Of a stretch of DNA of 64,000 nucleotides, positions 40,623 through 49,963 are shown in pieces. Each line of letters starts with the position of its first letter. Position 1 is the stretch's first letter. Below the pieces are notes generated by a model. It was given only the letters and a program-made list of their open reading frames with translations, did not search any database and had not been told where the DNA came from. Origin of the DNA: Ruminococcaceae bacterium AB4001 (GTDB lineage: Bacteria; Bacillota; Clostridia; Saccharofermentanales; Saccharofermentanaceae); the NCBI GenBank assembly GCA_000621765.1, contig KK211344.1:8591-72590 (forward strand), written 5' to 3'. A program made the position numbers and the translations under genes.

Positions 40623-42302
40623 ATGAGCGTCGGCACGCCAGACATAAATAACTTTTTCAAAACACTCGATGAATGTGTCGATTGTAAGTTCAACGACAAG
40701 TTTTCGAGATATGCCGACTACCTCTACATCGCCAAGATCGAAGACACCGAATACATCAGCGGCAAGATCGCAGGCAAAAACACAGCCTATCTCTCAGACA
40801 ACGTCGGCAATGAATTCGTTGAGATAACATTAGGCAGCACTTCAACCGTCACTACTGTTGTCAGATTTACGTATAAACAGTTTCCTCCCCAGTTCACTGT
40901 TGAACAGGAGGAATTTTTAAGCATATTCAAGTCCAGCGTCGCCAACAAGATCGCTGTCACAAGACTCAGCGCACAGTATTCTTTCGTTTATAACAACGAT
41001 ATCGATTTCGGAATGCCCAACGAGAATTATCTTTTCGCAAGATTCGATGAGATGTTCACTTCCGGAACTGCTACGAGATACTCGGTCGCTTTCATCAACA
41101 TCAAGCATGTTAACCAGCTCAACAGATACTTTGGCTCGGACATCGCAGGTTCTGCCATCAAGATATTCGGTTCCAAGCTCAAGACATTCACCGATTCTGA
41201 CCGTGGCGAATTCGCAGTACACTTGGGCGGCGATAACTTCGTAGCAGTCGTTATCACATCGCGCATTGCTGAACTTGAGAAGTTCATTGCATCGGTTCCC
41301 GTCTCCCTATCCTACGGCGGAGACAAGTTCGAGCACATCTTCAGCTGCAGGGCCGGCATTACCACGATCCGCCCCAACCACCGTTTCGGCAATCACGTAA
41401 TGGGCGAATGTTCACAGGCTTACAGCTATTCCAAGAAGAACAACATTGATATCGTCTACTACTCAGAAGAGATCAATGAATCCAACCACAACAATACTGA
41501 GACTCTCTCAAGAGCTCTCGACGAAAACAAATTCCTGATCTACTATCAGCCCGTTATCAGTCTTGAAGGCAAGCCTACAATGCATGCCGCTGAAGCGCTC
41601 GCACGCTGGCCTTTGGACGGCAAGATCATGTCACCCCAGGAATTCATCACTCTTGCTACCGACTCAGGCATTGTAACAAAGATCGACTTCTACGTTCTTG
41701 AGAACGTCTGCAAGAACATCAGATCCTGGCAGGACCAGGGAATCAAGATGATCCCCATCACGGTAAACTTCTCAGGCCGTAATCTCTTTAACGCTGCCAT
41801 TGCCGATAACATCCTTGAAGTAATCGACAGACATGGTGTCGACCATCACCTGATCGGCATCGAGTTCTCAGAGCCTGACTTCACACAGAGAATGCCTATC
41901 CTCAAGAATGTCAGCCGTACTTTGACAGAAGCCGGCGTTATCGTAACACTCGATAAATTCAGCACCGGCCAGTCCACTCTTACCATGCTCCACGATATCA
42001 GTGCAAGCTATGTTAAGATCGATGCCGACAGATTTGACCCTGAAGATCCCAAGGGCCGCATTATCGCCAACAACATGATCAGCCTTGCCGGCACACTCGG
42101 CTATAAGGTAATCTGCGAAGGCATCAAGACACAGAAGGAAGCAGACGATCTCATGATGTGCGGCTGTCACTACTTCCAGTCTTTCTTCTACGACAAGCCG
42201 ATGTCCGAAAGATTCTTTGTCAGCAGACTTCAGGATCCCGATTACGATATCGAGATCAAGCCTGCATCCGACAAGCCGGTTTCCGAAGTGTGGGCTACCT
42301 GA
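40623..42302 (+). CDS. GGDEF-EAL protein with altered motifs
   Basis: A 559-residue cytoplasmic protein. An N-terminal domain of about 140 residues is unassigned. A degenerate GGDEF domain (HLGGDNFVAVV) and a C-terminal EAL domain follow. EAL residues seen are EALARW, VNFSGRN, IEFSEPDF, VKIDADRF and ICEGIKT, but the DDFGTGYSS loop reads DKFSTGQST, so the second metal-binding Asp is Lys. Diguanylate cyclase activity is unlikely and phosphodiesterase activity is doubtful. It may bind c-di-GMP or GTP as an effector. The start was set at 40623, where GGGGTAGG precedes ATG. A TTG 15 bases upstream lacks a ribosome site. Confidence 0.9.
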   Translation: MSVGTPDINNFFKTLDECVDCKFNDKFSRYADYLYIAKIEDTEYISGKIAGKNTAYLSDNVGNEFVEITLGSTSTVTTVVRFTYKQFPPQFTVEQEEFLSIFKSSVANKIAVTRLSAQYSFVYNNDIDFGMPNENYLFARFDEMFTSGTATRYSVAFINIKHVNQLNRYFGSDIAGSAIKIFGSKLKTFTDSDRGEFAVHLGGDNFVAVVITSRIAELEKFIASVPVSLSYGGDKFEHIFSCRAGITTIRPNHRFGNHVMGECSQAYSYSKKNNIDIVYYSEEINESNHNNTETLSRALDENKFLIYYQPVISLEGKPTMHAAEALARWPLDGKIMSPQEFITLATDSGIVTKIDFYVLENVCKNIRSWQDQGIKMIPITVNFSGRNLFNAAIADNILEVIDRHGVDHHLIGIEFSEPDFTQRMPILKNVSRTLTEAGVIVTLDKFSTGQSTLTMLHDISASYVKIDADRFDPEDPKGRIIANNMISLAGTLGYKVICEGIKTQKEADDLMMCGCHYFQSFFYDKPMSERFFVSRLQDPDYDIEIKPASDKPVSEVWAT

Positions 42303-42498
42303 AACAGGTGTTTATAAGATTATCGATTATCCTGACATCAAGCGGCGATACCGAAGTCTCGAACGACAGGAATAATCTTTCTCCTATTTGTATTCCATCT
42401 TCAAAAAGCAGGTATTGCTTCAGACACGCATCTTATTTTCTCTATCCATTCTCATTTGTGATATATTATTTTTAATTTTCATATAAAGAGGTATTTCT

Positions 42499-43689
42499 AT
42501 GATTTCCAAGAAAATGATCGAATCGCTCAAAGGCGGCTCGGAGATTCGTAAGATGTTCGAAGAAGGCGGAAGACTTAAGGCTATCTATGGCGCAGATAAC
42601 GTCTATGATTTCTCTATCGGCAATCCCGACCTTGAACCTCCGAAGGAAGTATTCGACGCTCTTAAGGAGCTTGCTGAGAATCCCACGCCCGGAATGCATG
42701 GTTATATGCCTAACGCCGGTTATCCTTCTACAAGGACGATCGTTGCAGAAAAGAGAGGCAAGGAAGCCGGCATGGAGATCGGACCTGAGGCAGTCTGCAT
42801 GACTGTAGGTGCAGCTTCTGCAATGAACGATGTTCTGCATTCACTCCTTGATCCCGATGACGAGGTAATCCTCCTTGCGCCCTATTTCATGGAATACAAC
42901 GGCTATGTTGCAAATCATAACGGTAAGGTAGTTATCGTTCAGACAGACGATAAGTTCATGCCCGTCATTTCCGATATCGAAAAGGCTATTACTGCAAAGA
43001 CAAAGGCGATCATCGTAAACTCCCCCAACAACCCTTCCGGCGTTGTTTATCCTGCAGAGCTCCTTACTGAGTTTAACGATATGCTCAAGAAACAGGATCA
43101 CACGATCTATGTTATCAGCGATGAGCCTTATATAGATCTTGCATACGACGGAGCTTCCGTTCCCTGCGCACTCAAGTATATCGACAACCTTATCATCTGC
43201 TTCTCATGGAGTAAGTCTTTGTCACTTCCCGGCGAGCGTATCGGTTATACTCTGGTATCTCCCAGATGTGAAGACTTTGAGCAGCTTACAGGTGCGATCG
43301 TTCTTTCAAACCGCACACTCGGAAGCGTAAACGCTCCTGCTATCTGGCAGAAGGTCATCGAGAAATCCATCAACGCAAAAGTCGATGTTGCAAACTATGA
43401 GAACAGACGTAACCTTCTCTATTCAAACATCATCGATGCCGGATTTGATTCAGTAAAGCCTAACGGTGCTCTCTACATTTTCATGAATACTCCTAAAGGA
43501 CTGACTGATGAAGAGTTCGCTGCTATCTGCGCTAAGCACAATCTCCTTCTCGTAAAAGGATCGAGCTTTGCACGTCCCGGTTACTGCCGTCTCGCATTCT
43601 GCGTTTCCGAGACATCGATCAGGAATTCAAGAAAAGCATTCTTCGCTATCGCAGAAGAATTAGGTATCAGCCACAGAGCCGAGCTCTAA
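42499..43689 (+). CDS. class I/II PLP-dependent aminotransferase
   Basis: A 396-residue fold-type I aminotransferase. FSIGNPDLEPPKEV and GYMPNAGYP are at the N-terminus, the PLP-phosphate region is GAASAMNDVLHSLLD, the cofactor Asp/Tyr segment is VISDEPYIDLAYDG, and the Schiff-base Lys lies in SWSKSLSLPGERIGY. SFARPGYCRLAFCVSE holds the carboxylate-binding Arg. It resembles aspartate or aromatic aminotransferases, and the substrate is uncertain. The ATG has AAGAGG upstream. It ends 4 bases inside the convergent sortase gene. No terminator is evident in the 196-base gap before it. Confidence 0.9.
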   Translation: MISKKMIESLKGGSEIRKMFEEGGRLKAIYGADNVYDFSIGNPDLEPPKEVFDALKELAENPTPGMHGYMPNAGYPSTRTIVAEKRGKEAGMEIGPEAVCMTVGAASAMNDVLHSLLDPDDEVILLAPYFMEYNGYVANHNGKVVIVQTDDKFMPVISDIEKAITAKTKAIIVNSPNNPSGVVYPAELLTEFNDMLKKQDHTIYVISDEPYIDLAYDGASVPCALKYIDNLIICFSWSKSLSLPGERIGYTLVSPRCEDFEQLTGAIVLSNRTLGSVNAPAIWQKVIEKSINAKVDVANYENRRNLLYSNIIDAGFDSVKPNGALYIFMNTPKGLTDEEFAAICAKHNLLLVKGSSFARPGYCRLAFCVSETSIRNSRKAFFAIAEELGISHRAEL

Positions 43690-44411
43690 TCCTGATCAGG
43701 CACGAGCGTCACGATGAAACGCCAGGTGTTTCCGTACTCCCTGGCACAAGTCACAAGAGTTACCGTTTTAGAATCGCCTGACGCGCCGGCCACATAATCC
43801 TGAAGATCATAGGGTGAACAGTAATAAGTACCGTTCACCCTATATTTTTGCCTTCTCCCATCCACAGTACTTATATATGCTTCATCGTCCTGTTTTATAT
43901 CCGTAAGGTTATAGAATATTGTCTTGGTCATAATGTTCCTGTGGCCGACGATAACGCTGTTGCCATTATCTTCAAGCGCAGCGCTGTCTTCCATCAGGAT
44001 CACTCCGTATCGTAATGCGACATTAGTATTTTCTTTCCAGACAGGTTCTTCTATATCTAATGCCGGTATCTCGATAACACCAGCAAGATGGAGCGATTCG
44101 TATTCGTCGGTTCCGTCCTTATTGATGTATTTTGCGATACCGATCCATCCGGAGATGATATCAAGATCCGGCATGCTGTCATCTTCTCCCGGTACGGCAA
44201 GATAGCCGTCAGCCGGGACCTCGATCACGTTTTCTGTTCCGGTCATGCTGCCGAGCGAATCATTCTTTATCTTTTCTCTTACCAAAGCTTTGGCATATTC
44301 TTCTGTTCCTGCAAGCAATCCGAACACTGCAGCTGCTACAAGAAAAGCTATCAGGATCACTATCAGCCAATTATTCTTATGTTGTTTTTTCTTTCTAATC
44401 ACTATGCTCAT
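43686..44411 (-). CDS. sortase
   Basis: Membrane-anchored transpeptidase of 241 residues with an uncleaved N-terminal membrane segment (about 15-34) and an extracellular beta-barrel domain. Catalytic residues are visible: His157 in VIVGHRN, Cys222 in TLVTCAREYG and Arg231 in TWR. It most resembles class D/E-type housekeeping or pilin-independent sortases by length, but the class is not certain. It lies 45 bases after the VaFE surface protein gene, which has a terminal sorting signal, so that protein is its likely substrate. The ribosome site is AAGGTGA. Confidence 0.92.
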   Translation of the reverse strand: MSIVIRKKKQHKNNWLIVILIAFLVAAAVFGLLAGTEEYAKALVREKIKNDSLGSMTGTENVIEVPADGYLAVPGEDDSMPDLDIISGWIGIAKYINKDGTDEYESLHLAGVIEIPALDIEEPVWKENTNVALRYGVILMEDSAALEDNGNSVIVGHRNIMTKTIFYNLTDIKQDDEAYISTVDGRRQKYRVNGTYYCSPYDLQDYVAGASGDSKTVTLVTCAREYGNTWRFIVTLVPDQD

Positions 44412-44456
44412 TTAAATCACCTTAAACACATAAAGACCCACCGGCAGCTTTCATTC

Positions 44457-47400
44457 TCACTTATAAAACTCTCTTATTTTCTTTCTCTTGTTCTCGACAA
44501 CAATAGATATGATCGAACCCGTAGCGATAACAAAGATCACAAAACCGATTAGTTCTGCTCTGTTTATCGCTTCACCTGATATAGGATACTCAGTAACGGA
44601 AAGGCTCTGGTCCATGTTATTGAGATCTTCATGAGCAAGTATCTTGATATCTTCGGTCTGGATGCCCTTGGCTATCTCTTCGTCAGTGGATCTGTCGTAT
44701 ATATTCTCGATAACGACTACCCTGTCACCGCTCTTAAGGCCTGAAGTATCGAACTTCATTGAAACATCTACAACTCCTGACTCTTCCTCTGGAACGAACT
44801 CACATATGGAAACAACATCGATACCGTTGCTCTGAACCGGAGTTCCGTCACTTAAATACAGTGAAGCAACAGCGTAATAGTCATGTCCTTTCTCAAGATC
44901 TTTGTAGTAGACATGGTCAACGACCGTAACGACTGAATTTACCAGGAAGGACTTATCGCCTTTTACTGTCGTTGCAAGAGTCGTACACGAAGGACGATGC
45001 AGTGTCTGATCCTTGTCTTCGATATCTTCATGCGCTGCGATCGGCTTATCACCAGATAACAGTCTCAGTCTTTCAAAGACAACGAGATCGATCGGATCTT
45101 TCGGGACTTTTACGTTCTCGAAAATAACGATCGCATAGCCAGATGAAGAGCCCGGAACGAATACGACTTCTGATGTGTATGTATTGCCATTTTCATCCAT
45201 GTACTCCTTGCCTGTCGATTTATCCATCAGCGTACCTGTCAGGATGTAAAGATCCTTAGGTGCAAGTCCTCTGAAACTTACGCGGTCATTAATAGTTACG
45301 GTATCAGACAGAGTAAGGATACCCGAATTGGTTCCTGCATCCGTTGCAGTTGTTGTTATTGAAGGAGCGACCCTTACTGTCTGATCCTTGTCTTCAAGGT
45401 CCTTATGTTCAGCAATGACTTTATTCCTGAAACGCAGTGTCTCAAAGCAGACTATCGAGTATGAGTCTTCGCCCTTTTCAAAAGCTTTCTCATATAAATA
45501 TGCACTGTCGATCACGAAATCAACTTCAACCGTTCCGCTTACAACATCTCTTCCTTTAGAGTCTTTTGTAACGCTTCCAGTTGTATCATCAGCTTTGAAG
45601 ACAATGCTCTTCGTATAATCATTACCGCCTGCGTCCTGAATGACTTCACCAGTTCTGCTGTCAACAAGGCTTCCTGTTATCTCATATTCATAGCCTGAGA
45701 TAAGGTTTTCGTATTTGACCTTATCCACGAGATTAATACTCGTTCCGCAGCAGATCTCGTGTGATGATCCGTCGTCAGTAAGTTCTGTACTGATGTCAGG
45801 AGTGATGTCGATCCTGTTATCGGCCTTGATACTGAAGATCTTGTTATCGTCTTTTTCAGTAAGCCTTACGCTTCTTGAACTGCCCTTTGTACCATCGTCC
45901 CAGACAACGTTATAAATGGGCTCAGAGTTCTCATCGATCCTGTACCAGCCGAGAGGCAGATTATCGAACTCTAAATATCCTTTGCCATCAGTTACACCTT
46001 TTGCGAAGCATTTGGATTCCCAGGATGGTTCTGCTGCTTTGCCGCCATAGTAGATCTCAAATTCGATGCCGCTTATATTGCCGTCTTCAGCTGTCTTGGT
46101 TACCTTGATGGACCCTTCGCTCCTGTCGTTGACGACCTTTTCTTCTGTGGTCTGATTGATAACAGTAACGTTCTTATACCAGTTGCCGTCTTCATCTTCA
46201 GTAAAGCCTTCAGGCAGCTTGTAAACGTATTCATTTGAAGTACCGTTATAGTATTTGACAGGCTTTTTCTCTACAAGTACATATACGCCTGTCGGGAGCT
46301 CGAAAAAGGCAAGGTTATTGCCGCTTCCTGTCTTCCAGTAAACAATGCCGTCATCACCTGAGAGGCCTTCGGCGACCTTCTTTGTCTTGGCTTCATTCCA
46401 AAGTTCAAATGAGAATCCGCCCTTTGTATCATCTTCATCAGTAACGTCTTTTGTTACCTTGATCTTTCCTTTAACAGAATTGTTCTCGCATGTGAAAGAA
46501 TAGGTTTTCTCAGAATAGACAGGGTCTGTCTTAAAGGAATACTTATAGGTCAGGTCATCGACTTTTTCCCAGCCTGAATCGTTCGTTATCTCATAATCGA
46601 TCGTACTTCCGTCTACGCACTTGAACGGATTTATCCTGCCGAATGATTCAATAACGGTATATTCCGTATCGTATTTCAGAGGGAACGTTTCTGTATCACT
46701 CCACTTATTGTTATTGATGTCGTACCAGTTCCATGAACCTTCTTTGTATCTATATTCGGCGACTTCTGATGCGCCTTCATAAAGTGTGAATACGGTCGTT
46801 GTGACATCAACATCGGTTGAAGTTGTCTTTTCGAGTCCGATGCTGCTTGCGTCAGAAAAGAGACCAGCGCCCTTTCCCCTGCCGAATGTGCTGTCAGTAG
46901 TTTTCATGTTAGTTATTACGATCTCATTTGATCCGGGATCGTACGCGTAACTGTCGTTTACAGAAGTGTACAGGGTATCACCATTTCTGATGCTGACAGT
47001 GTATTCAAGCTTTCCGGTCTTACCGTCTGGATCAGTCATTTTGATGTCTATTCTGTAGATGGTATCGTCAATATAATCGTATACATCATGGACATTGCCG
47101 TCCTTATCCTTAAGACTGATCTTCGTACCGTCAGGAAGGATGACACCGTCAGGTCCTGAGACTTCTTTAATGAAGAACAGATCTTCAAAATAGACGTCAG
47201 TATCGTTTCTTCTGGTAAGCTTTATCTTCTCCTTGGTATATGAGCCGTTTGCTTTATCCAGGCTGTAATAGCAGTCGTAGATACCGTCTCCGTCGTCATC
47301 TCTCAATTCGCCTATCTCATGGAGCAATGTGCCGTCGTTGTACACTTTGAATTCGCAGCCGGTGTAATTGATACCGGCTTTGTCTCTCTTATCAAGGTAT

Positions 47401-48188
47401 AGTCCGACATACGCATCGTCTATGAGTCTTGTTGCGCGCAAGACCATAAATCCGCTGAAACTGCCTTTGCCGGCTTCTGCAGAGCTGTCAGCCAGTGCTT
47501 TCTTGCAGAAATACCCTGCCGAAGAACTGCCCGTCCAGTGAACAGGAATGCCGCCTTCGATTCCTGCATATATCGTAATGTGCTGGGCATTCGTACTGTC
47601 GTTATCGTCATTCCACCATAAGATCATGTCACCGTATCTGATGTCATAGGTCTTGATGATGGTCGTCCACTCATCGCTCTGAATACCCTTTGTGCCATTG
47701 GTATCAAATGAAGAGAAATGGTTCTCAGTCGGAGTGATGCCCTTCTTTTTCAAAAGATCATCAGTAAAGCTGGACTTGATCCCGGCATAACCCGGCCAGT
47801 AAAAGCCGTACTTGTCAGGATTACCGCCGCCTGTATAAGAGACGGTCATGTATCCGTATGAGCCGGACGTTCCGGTTATCCTTGCCGTACCCAGTGCGGC
47901 GCTATAGGCAAGGCTTACAGATCCGGCGCAGTCGATACCGTTGGAACCTGAACCGCCCCATTTATAAACTACTCCGTCAAGTTGCTCACAGGCACTTATG
48001 ATGCTGTTTCTGAAGGCTTTCTCAGTCGAATAGCCGGCTTCCCTTACATCAGCTTCCGATACCAGGTAATTTGAACTTATTACCGCAGCTTCGATATTTG
48101 ACGGGACAATAAAAAACGGCAACGTGCATATCGCAACTGTTGCCGCCATTATCCCTGCGAAAAACTTCGCTTTATATTTGGTTTTCAT
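44457..48188 (-). CDS. cell-wall-anchored NlpC/P60-like, CnaB and VaFE repeat surface protein
   Basis: A 1243-residue surface protein. A signal peptide (to about 34) is followed by an NlpC/P60-like domain, about 40-250, with Cys87 in GIDCAGSVSLAY, His203 in AQHITIYAG and His217 as a possible triad. Then come CnaB/SpaA-like domains (about 250-790), which may form isopeptide bonds. Three VaFE (ester-bond) repeats follow with the endings HKDLEDKDQT, HEDIEDKDQT and HEDLNNMDQS. The C-terminus has YPISG at 1201-1205, a hydrophobic segment and KRKKIR. This is a non-canonical sorting signal (Tyr for Leu, Ser for Thr). It shares ATGA with the DUF5688 gene upstream. Confidence 0.9.
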   Translation of the reverse strand: MKTKYKAKFFAGIMAATVAICTLPFFIVPSNIEAAVISSNYLVSEADVREAGYSTEKAFRNSIISACEQLDGVVYKWGGSGSNGIDCAGSVSLAYSAALGTARITGTSGSYGYMTVSYTGGGNPDKYGFYWPGYAGIKSSFTDDLLKKKGITPTENHFSSFDTNGTKGIQSDEWTTIIKTYDIRYGDMILWWNDDNDSTNAQHITIYAGIEGGIPVHWTGSSSAGYFCKKALADSSAEAGKGSFSGFMVLRATRLIDDAYVGLYLDKRDKAGINYTGCEFKVYNDGTLLHEIGELRDDDGDGIYDCYYSLDKANGSYTKEKIKLTRRNDTDVYFEDLFFIKEVSGPDGVILPDGTKISLKDKDGNVHDVYDYIDDTIYRIDIKMTDPDGKTGKLEYTVSIRNGDTLYTSVNDSYAYDPGSNEIVITNMKTTDSTFGRGKGAGLFSDASSIGLEKTTSTDVDVTTTVFTLYEGASEVAEYRYKEGSWNWYDINNNKWSDTETFPLKYDTEYTVIESFGRINPFKCVDGSTIDYEITNDSGWEKVDDLTYKYSFKTDPVYSEKTYSFTCENNSVKGKIKVTKDVTDEDDTKGGFSFELWNEAKTKKVAEGLSGDDGIVYWKTGSGNNLAFFELPTGVYVLVEKKPVKYYNGTSNEYVYKLPEGFTEDEDGNWYKNVTVINQTTEEKVVNDRSEGSIKVTKTAEDGNISGIEFEIYYGGKAAEPSWESKCFAKGVTDGKGYLEFDNLPLGWYRIDENSEPIYNVVWDDGTKGSSRSVRLTEKDDNKIFSIKADNRIDITPDISTELTDDGSSHEICCGTSINLVDKVKYENLISGYEYEITGSLVDSRTGEVIQDAGGNDYTKSIVFKADDTTGSVTKDSKGRDVVSGTVEVDFVIDSAYLYEKAFEKGEDSYSIVCFETLRFRNKVIAEHKDLEDKDQTVRVAPSITTTATDAGTNSGILTLSDTVTINDRVSFRGLAPKDLYILTGTLMDKSTGKEYMDENGNTYTSEVVFVPGSSSGYAIVIFENVKVPKDPIDLVVFERLRLLSGDKPIAAHEDIEDKDQTLHRPSCTTLATTVKGDKSFLVNSVVTVVDHVYYKDLEKGHDYYAVASLYLSDGTPVQSNGIDVVSICEFVPEEESGVVDVSMKFDTSGLKSGDRVVVIENIYDRSTDEEIAKGIQTEDIKILAHEDLNNMDQSLSVTEYPISGEAINRAELIGFVIFVIATGSIISIVVENKRKKIREFYK

Positions 48189-49147
48189 GATACTTCCTCC
48201 ATTGAAATCTCTACCCTGTTTATCGTTCCGTCGTTTAGGCTGTATACATAAACGCTGTCAGATAACCTGTCCGATGGCCTTACATGCTCGTCGTTTGTAG
48301 ACTTCACAAGTTGCGCGAGCTTTGCGGTCTCGCCGAAAGACTCCACCGACATTACTATCAGATCGTGTACTGATGACGGCAGTATGTAGCAGTCAGTTCC
48401 TATCTTCTCAGCGATCTCACCGATGAATTCGCTGTACATCAGAGCGCTGGAACCGAAATATTCATATCTGTTACTAACCACGTAGACTTTCTGTGTATCA
48501 GGAACATCGTCTATATCAGGGAATGCATCGCTGATATCCTGATCATCAGTGCCGCACCGCTTCATGATGCGGAACATCGTGTTCTCGATCCTCTCATACC
48601 TTAACGGGAAAAGTTCCTTCGTATTCTTCATCGCAAGGTTGTAAAGAAGACTCTCGGAAAGATCTTCAACTTCAGCCAGATCATGTGTGATCAGATATCC
48701 TGAGACACCTTCGTCGTCGATGTTGATAATGACCCTGTATACAACTGAAAGGTCCATGAAATCCCTGTGCGGGCAGATCTTTATCATCTCCTGGTTCTTC
48801 TTTGTGTTTACCACCTGGAAAACGATACGGTCCATCATGGAAGAAAGGCCCACCTTCGCGATGTCATCAGGCACATATCTCAGTGATTCTTCAAGATAGA
48901 TAGCCTGGTTCGCCATTACCTTCTCAAAGGATCCGCAATCCCTGTACTGATCGTACATGCGCTCCATGTAGAATGTCGGGCTGCAGTATGAATGCTTGAT
49001 GCTCTTGGGCTTAATGACGATGCCTGTAAGACACTCGTTCATCTTAGGCACCTTCCTGATCTCGAGTTCGCAGTCTGCATACCGCTCAGGCAGATAATCA
49101 AGGAATTCGTTCATTACTCTCTTCTTAAAATTCTCGTAGTTCATCAT
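48185..49147 (-). CDS. DUF5688 family protein
   Basis: A 320-residue cytoplasmic protein of unknown function, without membrane segments, matching the DUF5688 family of Clostridia (N-terminal YENFKKRVMNEFLDYLPERY, central VFQVVNTKKNQEMIKICPHRDFMDLSVVYRVI). The start was set at ATG 49147, where GGAGG lies 8 nt upstream. Its stop overlaps the start of the surface protein gene by 4 bases, so the two are translated together. DUF5688 genes often occur as multiple copies in Lachnospiraceae and relatives. No role is established. Confidence 0.85.
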   Translation of the reverse strand: MMNYENFKKRVMNEFLDYLPERYADCELEIRKVPKMNECLTGIVIKPKSIKHSYCSPTFYMERMYDQYRDCGSFEKVMANQAIYLEESLRYVPDDIAKVGLSSMMDRIVFQVVNTKKNQEMIKICPHRDFMDLSVVYRVIINIDDEGVSGYLITHDLAEVEDLSESLLYNLAMKNTKELFPLRYERIENTMFRIMKRCGTDDQDISDAFPDIDDVPDTQKVYVVSNRYEYFGSSALMYSEFIGEIAEKIGTDCYILPSSVHDLIVMSVESFGETAKLAQLVKSTNDEHVRPSDRLSDSVYVYSLNDGTINRVEISMEEVS

Positions 49148-49176
49148 AGGCTGATCCTCCGTAAAAAATATAGGCA

Positions 49177-49205
49177 ATAAAAAAACGCACCCCGAAGGAT
49201 GCGTT
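49177..49205 (-). terminator. terminator after thiN, within the DUF5688 leader
   Basis: AACGCA...TGCGTT stem around CCTTCGGGG with a T7 tail on the minus strand. It lies about 30 nt before the DUF5688 ATG and downstream of a candidate promoter. Confidence 0.85.
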
Positions 49206-49222
49206 CATTCAATTGCATTTTA

Positions 49223-49251
49223 ACTATAGTCGGGATCAGAGTCTCACGCAA
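49223..49251 (-). promoter_or_regulatory. promoter before the DUF5688 operon
   Basis: Minus-strand -35 TTGCGT, 17-bp spacer, -10 TATAGT. The expected transcription start near 49216 lies only about 10 nt before the terminator stem at 49177-49205. Confidence 0.6.
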
Positions 49252-49300
49252 TAGCAAATAGTCTCAATTTTTGGCCCTTTTTGCCTCCAGTTCGGAAAAT

Positions 49301-49963
49301 TTACACTTCCGGAGTGACCGTAACGAGCAAAATTCCGGATTTTACTGCTACGGAAAAGCTGTCAGCGCCATCAACCGGATGATTCGAAAATGAGAAAGAC
49401 GGACCTGCTTTAAGGTCGTGGTTTTCGAGAGGATAATAAAGGCCCTCAGTTGTAACGCCGGTAACAGCGCATGAGAAATCCATAGGAATGAGCGAGACTG
49501 AGACAGGACCTTCAAAAGGCTTCAGATCGACCTTCACGGAATCAGCGCCTTTAAGCGGATAGCAGAATGACATACCGTCAGTCGCTATAACTTTGCCCCT
49601 CATATCAGGAGAAGCTATCAGCTGGAGATTGGCGATAACATGATCGATCCTTCCTGCCAAAGGACATACGAGAAACACGTCTCCGCCTTCAGTCTTTTTA
49701 AGAGCTATCTCAGTATCGGTCCAGTCTTTTTCGACAGGATACTTTTCGACCGGAACGCCATTGGAGACCATGAAGTCCATCGCCTCATCAGAGATGGAAT
49801 CCATATCGCCTATGAGGATATCGGGAATGATGTTATTACGCGCGAGGATATCGGCACCGCCGTCGCAAGCTATAAGATATGAAGGCTCAACTGAAGAAAG
49901 GCTCTTTACGTAGTCTGCCGAACTTTCAGGCAAAGGGCCGCCTGTTACGATGATATACCGCAT
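49301..49963 (-). CDS. thiN: thiamine pyrophosphokinase
   Basis: Makes thiamine diphosphate from thiamine and ATP. The 220 residues show the catalytic-domain motifs YLIACDGGADIL, PDILIGDMDSIS and EKDWTDTEIALK (acidic metal-binding residues). A C-terminal beta domain (SVSLIPMDFSCAVTGVTTEGLYYPL) carries the thiamine-binding end. The ATG lies 18 bases inside rpe. It is the last gene of the def operon and is followed by a terminator. Confidence 0.95.
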   Translation of the reverse strand: MRYIIVTGGPLPESSADYVKSLSSVEPSYLIACDGGADILARNNIIPDILIGDMDSISDEAMDFMVSNGVPVEKYPVEKDWTDTEIALKKTEGGDVFLVCPLAGRIDHVIANLQLIASPDMRGKVIATDGMSFCYPLKGADSVKVDLKPFEGPVSVSLIPMDFSCAVTGVTTEGLYYPLENHDLKAGPSFSFSNHPVDGADSFSVAVKSGILLVTVTPEV

